A stretch of 64,000 nucleotides of DNA from Nectonema munidae. Taxonomy: Eukaryota; Nematomorpha; Nectonematoida; Nectonematidae. The stretch spans positions 124,001 to 188,000 of the forward strand of contig JAUIRK010000735.1 in NCBI GenBank assembly GCA_030549495.1, in the 5' to 3' direction. This document shows positions 59,471-64,000 of the stretch, one piece after another. A program made the translations under genes and the position numbers. Each line of letters opens with the position of its first letter. The first letter of the stretch is position 1. The notes under the pieces were generated by a model. It was not told the DNA's origin. It saw only the letters and a list, made by a program, of their open reading frames with translations, and made no database searches.

Positions 59471-59514
59471 GTTCACGTTAGAGCCCTGCGCGGGTTGTAA
59501 AAAGTTGCCCGCAA

Positions 59515-59625
59515 TTATTCAATTTGCATCCGCTCGCACCGCATTATATCAATTTGCACCCGCTCCGCCCCGCCCCGCATTTATCAATTTGCACACGCAC
59601 CCGACCCGCATTTTATCAAAATAAT
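59515..59625 (+). repeat. subterminal direct repeats, left end of the GC-ended hAT
   Basis: Three degenerate copies of (A)TCAATTTGCA(C/T)(C/A)CGC followed by a C-rich ACCCGCAT box. Such arrays near hAT ends are known to bind transposase in characterised elements; here that role is inferred. Confidence 0.75.
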
Positions 59626-59929
59626 ACAAAGCTAATTAAATGTTATTTATATCCTTAATATGCTTTCAAAAAAATCTTAAATATTCTATAATACTTTTAA
59701 ATATATTATTAATTTTTTTACAAATAAGTTTTTGTCTGAAAAAAATTGTCTTTGACAAGTTGTGTAATCTGAATAAACAAATTGTCTCATCAACAATTGT
59801 AATATTTAACATTTTGAATATAGAATCACCCTTTGATTTTTCAAATTTGTATTTTTGGCTTGTATTTTTTTAATTTGTGTAGTTTGTTTTCTCATATAAA
59901 ATAATTTTACAAATTTAAGAAAGCATTAG

Positions 59930-60575
59930 AATTTACCTCTTGAACTAAGTCAATGAATCCACCACAACCGATCGTTTCAAATGATCTAAGACAGAGGTCG
60001 GGAACCTATGGCTCGCGAGCCAGACATGGCTCTTTTGATGACTGCATCTGGCTCTCAGATAAATCAGGTGGCATTCAGGATAAAGGGAAGTATTGCGATA
60101 ATGCTTATCCTTCTTGCCAATTCTACACTCTCTTAATTTCGTCATCATTACGAATCACGACGACACAAATAAAGCTGATGAGACTTTGCTTATTAATAAA
60201 TAACTTCGATAAAACAATGTTGTTTAAAATTGTTGGTATTCTTTTTCCATTTAGTTGTAATCAGTATTTAAAAATATATATGGCTCTCAGAGGATTAGAT
60301 TTTAAAATATGTGTTTTTGGGCTCTTTTAGTCAAAAAGGTTCCCGGCCCCTGGTCTAAGATCTTTAGCTATAAAACGGACGCATGCCAGTTTAATGTTTT
60401 CGTTTTTAGCTTTCGAAATAACGTTAGCATTATTCAAAACTGGCTTGATAGCATCAGTCAGTAAAGTTTGTTTAGGATATATTTTGCACTTGTGTCTCCT
60501 AAGAAAAGAAGTAGCTGTTTTTCTTCCACTATAAGTGAAAGCTTGAAAGTATACTTTAAAAGCGGCAAAATCCAA
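59930..60575 (-). pseudogene. hAT transposase exon split by a MITE
   Basis: Right of the MITE the minus strand reads KVYFQAFTYSGRKTATSFLR then KCKIYPKQTLLTDAIK and KLACVRFIAKDLR (60575-60353). Left of it the frame continues SFETIGCGGFIDLVQE (59991-59944), followed by GTAAAT, a plausible splice donor. FI.KDL..F..V...GF..L is a classic hAT block. Apart from the insertion the frame is open here, which suggests the outer element was fairly young when it was hit. The remaining exons are missing. Confidence 0.75.
59992..60352. mobile_element. hAT MITE (361 bp) nested in the GC-ended hAT
   Basis: Ends CAGAGGTCGGGAACCTATGG and, reversed, CAGGGGCCGGGAACCTTTTT. Flanked by ATCTAAGA (59984-59991) and GTCTAAGA (60353-60360), a 7/8 duplication. 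Internal TGGCTCGCGAGCCA and TGGCTCT motifs resemble a hAT end type I recall from many animals. Confidence 0.85.
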
Positions 60576-60837
60576 ATCAGTGTTTTTTTCATTTACCCCG
60601 ATACCAAACGTTTTCCAGACCTCCGGTCACGCTAATCAAATCTGCTCTATCTATCTATTTCAATTACGATTTCACTTCATCACACACCATTTACTCAATG
60701 CAAATCTCTTTCCAATATACGTAACACATAGCAATAAAAAATAAGCTATTTCCAAAAAGGCAATTATGAACTCATAAAAGCTTGCATAAAAGTGAATGCC
60801 GACAACCCACAGATTGTCCGCACTATGTTAATAAAAC

Positions 60838-60935
60838 CTGCACCCGCCCCGCCCTGCAAAAATGTTACTGTGGACAACCCACGTCCGCCCCGCTCGGCAA
60901 AAATGTTGCTATGAACAACCCACCTCCGCCCCGCG
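60838..60935 (+). repeat. subterminal direct repeats, right end of the GC-ended hAT
   Basis: Three units built on AAAATGTTRCTRTGRACAAC followed by CCACNTCCGCCCCGC. The open frames on both strands here are produced by the repeat and are not genes. Confidence 0.75.
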
Positions 60936-60995
60936 CGTGCGGGTCCCGCAAAACCCGCGCGGGTTGTCCGCCCCGCGCAGAGCACTAGTTCACGT

Positions 60996-63900
60996 GTCTC
61001 AGTATTCTTTATTTCGGCTATAGTGAAAATTTAGGTTCACAAGCTTGACCATTGTTCACGAAGCATGCTGGCTATTTTATAAAAGGACATTGAGAAGAAA
61101 TAATAAGCTTTTTATATAATTTTTCCATTTTTATAGCATAAAAATATTTCCGTTTTATTGACATAAAAACAGCATAACACAAACTTTTATACTAACAGCT
61201 AAACAGCTGATGGAAAACAAATTTAGAATGGGCGAATCGAATAGCGGACGACTGCGTCAAGACCAGAGCAAGGAGAGCTGACGACTTTTTGTCTATTTTG
61301 TATTAAAAATTTGGCTTTTTAACTTCAACGCTTGATTTTTCAAGGAAATACCTCTCTTTGTACGAACGACTTCATTTAGTGCAAATGAAATTATTTTAGC
61401 AACCATTTGCGTAACAGAGCATTTTGTAATTAAATTGGGTTTCAATACAATTATATGCAAATAATGGCATTACAGCATAGAATGAAGCTATGAAAGATTT
61501 CTTTCTATACCTTACTCAACACTTTCAACTTTCTTCAAGAAAATAAGATAAATTATATATACTAATATATCTGGGCATTTATTTCCAAATTGGTTTTATT
61601 CTCTCAATTTTTTGTTTCTTATTTGATAATAATTAGGCAAATAAGTTCCTCTAATTATCTCATTTTATATATTTTAATTTTTATGAATGCAAATTTAAAA
61701 TTTTCTTCATTTATTTTAACAACGTGTTCCCTGATTTAACCACGTATTTCTAAATTCCTCATTTTTGAGTATGCGGATTTTTTTGCTCACAATAAAAAAT
61801 TTGATTGCAATGATTTTATTTTTTAATTATTTTATAAATCAATTGACTTTTTTGTTCAAAAATAAAAATCTTATCCCAAATAATTAACCGTATAAGTTTT
61901 AAATATTTTCAAAGACTTGACAATTCTTATTTTTACAAGAAACGCGTTCCAATGCTTTATTATTCTTTGTTTTGAAGTGTTATTTGAGTTAATAACTTTA
62001 GTTGGAAGTCAGAGATTGTAATTGTATGAATTAGTACTTCTAGTATGAGGTGTAACGGTAGAAGTGGGGGCATGTTAGAAATTATCCGAATAGCTTTTTT
62101 TGAATAATTTGGAAATATCAGCATACCCGAGTTAAATCATCGTTAGTATGACAAAAAAGATGGGAGTTAGCGTACTCAATAAGCACATAGAAAGATATTT
62201 AAAAAAAAATAGGATGTTTTAGAAAACACACAAAGATGACTTTTGAAGGTTGATGTCAAAGGCCAAAACAACCACTTGGAGACGCTAACATGGTGATAAA
62301 TTTGTAAAAACAGGACAAATAAGAAATACACAGTTCCGTAAGTTATGTGTGATGAAAATAATTATTCATGATGCATTATACAATATTGAATATGGGAAAG
62401 AAAAAAAAGGAAGATTGTAGGTGTATATACATTATACATATTATTATCATAAAAACAAATACTAGGAGTGGCCGGTGTGACTATTTTACCTACAAACATA
62501 GCAGTTGGAGATGGAGCATTCAGAGTGAGAGTTGTAGGATTGAGGACAAAATCATTCGTTTTTATTTTGTTGAAAAAAACATCGCGTTGGTTTTATTTTT
62601 ATTTACAATGAGTTGATTCAAACCACACCATTCAAGAAATTTGTTAACCAAATGTCGCAAAGTCAAAGCAATCCTTTTCATATCAAGTTTCTTCTCTTTA
62701 TAACAATCATGAAAGGTTTTTTTTCTCCCACCCTACTCCTATCAAAAAGTTTGAAAAGCTGTTTTTTCAATGTACTATCCCCAATTGCTATGTTTGCAGA
62801 AAGAGCATCGACATACTCTGGCAGACCTCATTTTTCCTTTGATGAAAATATTGTATAAAATCTTTTATTTTTCTTTCCTACTTTTGCCGTTATCCCGTAA
62901 GTCCATCACACATACTTCTAAAAACATTTTTGTATAGTTCAAGACTTCACAAAGAGGTTGATGTTTCCTAGCGGCTGCTTTGACCTTCAAAAATTATATT
63001 TTCTTATAATTCCTTTCTTATTTTTATTTACTTTAATATACACATTTTGTGCACTTATTTTTATCATTTTATTGTACTTTTCAAAAATAAAGATTATTAT
63101 TATTATTACTGAGGATGTAGAAGCATTCAAATTAATCTTTAAACATCTAGTCTTTTTAATAAATATCCCTTTTTAGTATATAACAAAAAAATAAAATATG
63201 TAGTTTTTATAAAATTAAAAAAACTTTTTTTTAAATTTATTATGATTTTATTTTAGAGTAAATCTTATAATTAAATAACTAGAAAAAAATGAAGATCTAC
63301 AAAAAGAATTTGCTGGTACAATAGTGTTCTGTCAATACTGTAATATCTATCAAATTTATTTCTGATTCTCTTATGAAGGAATGAGCGACAATATAACCAG
63401 TATTTATGAATCCGACAAGGAAATGTCCTATTTTTGCAGAATAAAATATGGCAGGCTTATTTTAGAAGTAAGTGGTAGTGAAGCTTCTAATCTTAATAAA
63501 CATGCCAAAATGGCGGATATAATTACCAAGAGGAGTTTATTCTATAAGAGCTTTTTGTTGATAATTTCATTTAGCCACTTCACAAAAATTATTAATCTTA
63601 TAATAAAAAGTTCTAACTGTAATAATTTTTTATGTAAATTTTTTCCATAAAAATTATTAAAAATTTTATAAAAAAAAAGAGAAAAAAAATCCATTCTATA
63701 GTCCTAAACTAAACAAAACTACAATGGAATCAAATTTCGATCTATCTTTATATCAAATTAAACAATTTTAATGCAAAAATATGATGAAAGTTCAAAAAAG
63801 AGCTTAATGTGAATTAAGCTCTTTTCAGATTTGTTGGAACAGCTCGATTCATATTTAATATAAATTTTTCAAATTTAAACTGATATTTTATACAGATATC

Positions 63901-64000
63901 AAATTAATCATAATTATTATTATTTATTACATCTGCAAATAAAGCCTTTTTACAAATTTGTATACTTTTATGTAGAAAAAATTTTATTTCAATGTAAATG
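60996..64000. other. AT-rich, no gene identified
   Basis: Several short open frames (62368-62858, 62958-63176, 63381-63650, plus strand) show no recognisable domain, and their Ile/Phe/Lys composition is what AT-rich DNA gives by chance. No transposon ends or tRNA-like boxes seen. Confidence 0.35.

Larger units (their letters stand above)
59479..60987 (-). mobile_element. hAT element with GC-rich ends and perfect 8-bp target duplication
   Basis: Ends TAGAGCCCTGCGCGGGTTG (left) and, reversed, TAGTGCTCTGCGCGGGGCG (right). GTTCACGT flanks it on both sides (59471-59478 and 60988-60995). The left end has three subterminal copies of an ATCAATTTGCACCCGC-type unit (59515-59625). The right end has a different CCACNTCCGCCCCGC unit, three times (60838-60935). 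Length 1509 bp including a 361-bp insert. Only one transposase exon is recognisable. Confidence 0.9.

Noticed and set aside
60764-60988. Open frames on both strands with Pro/Arg/Gly-rich products
   Set aside because: They arise from the GC-rich subterminal repeats of the hAT element.

Overview
The window looks like AT-rich (roughly 70% A+T by eye) nuclear DNA of an arthropod. It holds one clear host gene in a sea of decayed transposons. That gene is a retinoid X receptor (RXR, the ultraspiracle orthologue and heterodimer partner of the ecdysone receptor) on the minus strand. Its DNA-binding domain is nearly invariant, its ligand-binding domain is divergent but aligns without gaps where compared, and the residues before helix 3 (KDAMANI) recall crustacean RXRs. 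With the AT content and the load of hAT elements, a parasitic copepod such as a sea louse is my best guess. That is inference; no database was consulted.

Layout. 1-9 kb: a GC-rich coding-like island, the 3' end of a non-LTR retrotransposon, a tRNA-like element, a short hAT MITE and a 1.9-kb hAT element with decayed transposase. 9.1-21.7 kb: RXR, read right to left, with six coding exons (21675-20753, 16931-16774, 16710-16571, 16505-16379, 11089-10865, 10793-10456). These keep one open frame of 637 codons across every junction. The two large introns contain MITEs, a SINE and a hAT fragment. 21.7-36 kb: no recognisable gene, with scattered SINEs, MITEs and a dispersed repeat. 36.5-43 kb: hAT elements with clear target-site duplications, a tandem duplication, a piggyBac-like MITE and two LINE fragments. 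46.8-54.8 kb: a hAT transposase remnant, then a triple nest in which a zf-TTF hAT carries a ZBED-type hAT and a MITE. 56.7-57.9 kb: a decayed coding region of an uncharacterised family. 58.2-58.6 kb: a perfect (GT)n tract of about 430 bp. 59.5-61 kb: a GC-ended hAT with a perfect 8-bp target duplication and a second hAT MITE inserted in its transposase.

I found no operon, CRISPR array, phage or multi-gene system. The best novelty is in the RXR gene (altered ligand-pocket and AF-2 residues, and a stop-free 63-nt intron in the T-box) and in the transposon archaeology (nested insertions, 6-bp target duplications, shared SINE and MITE families). All coordinates and alignments were made by eye.
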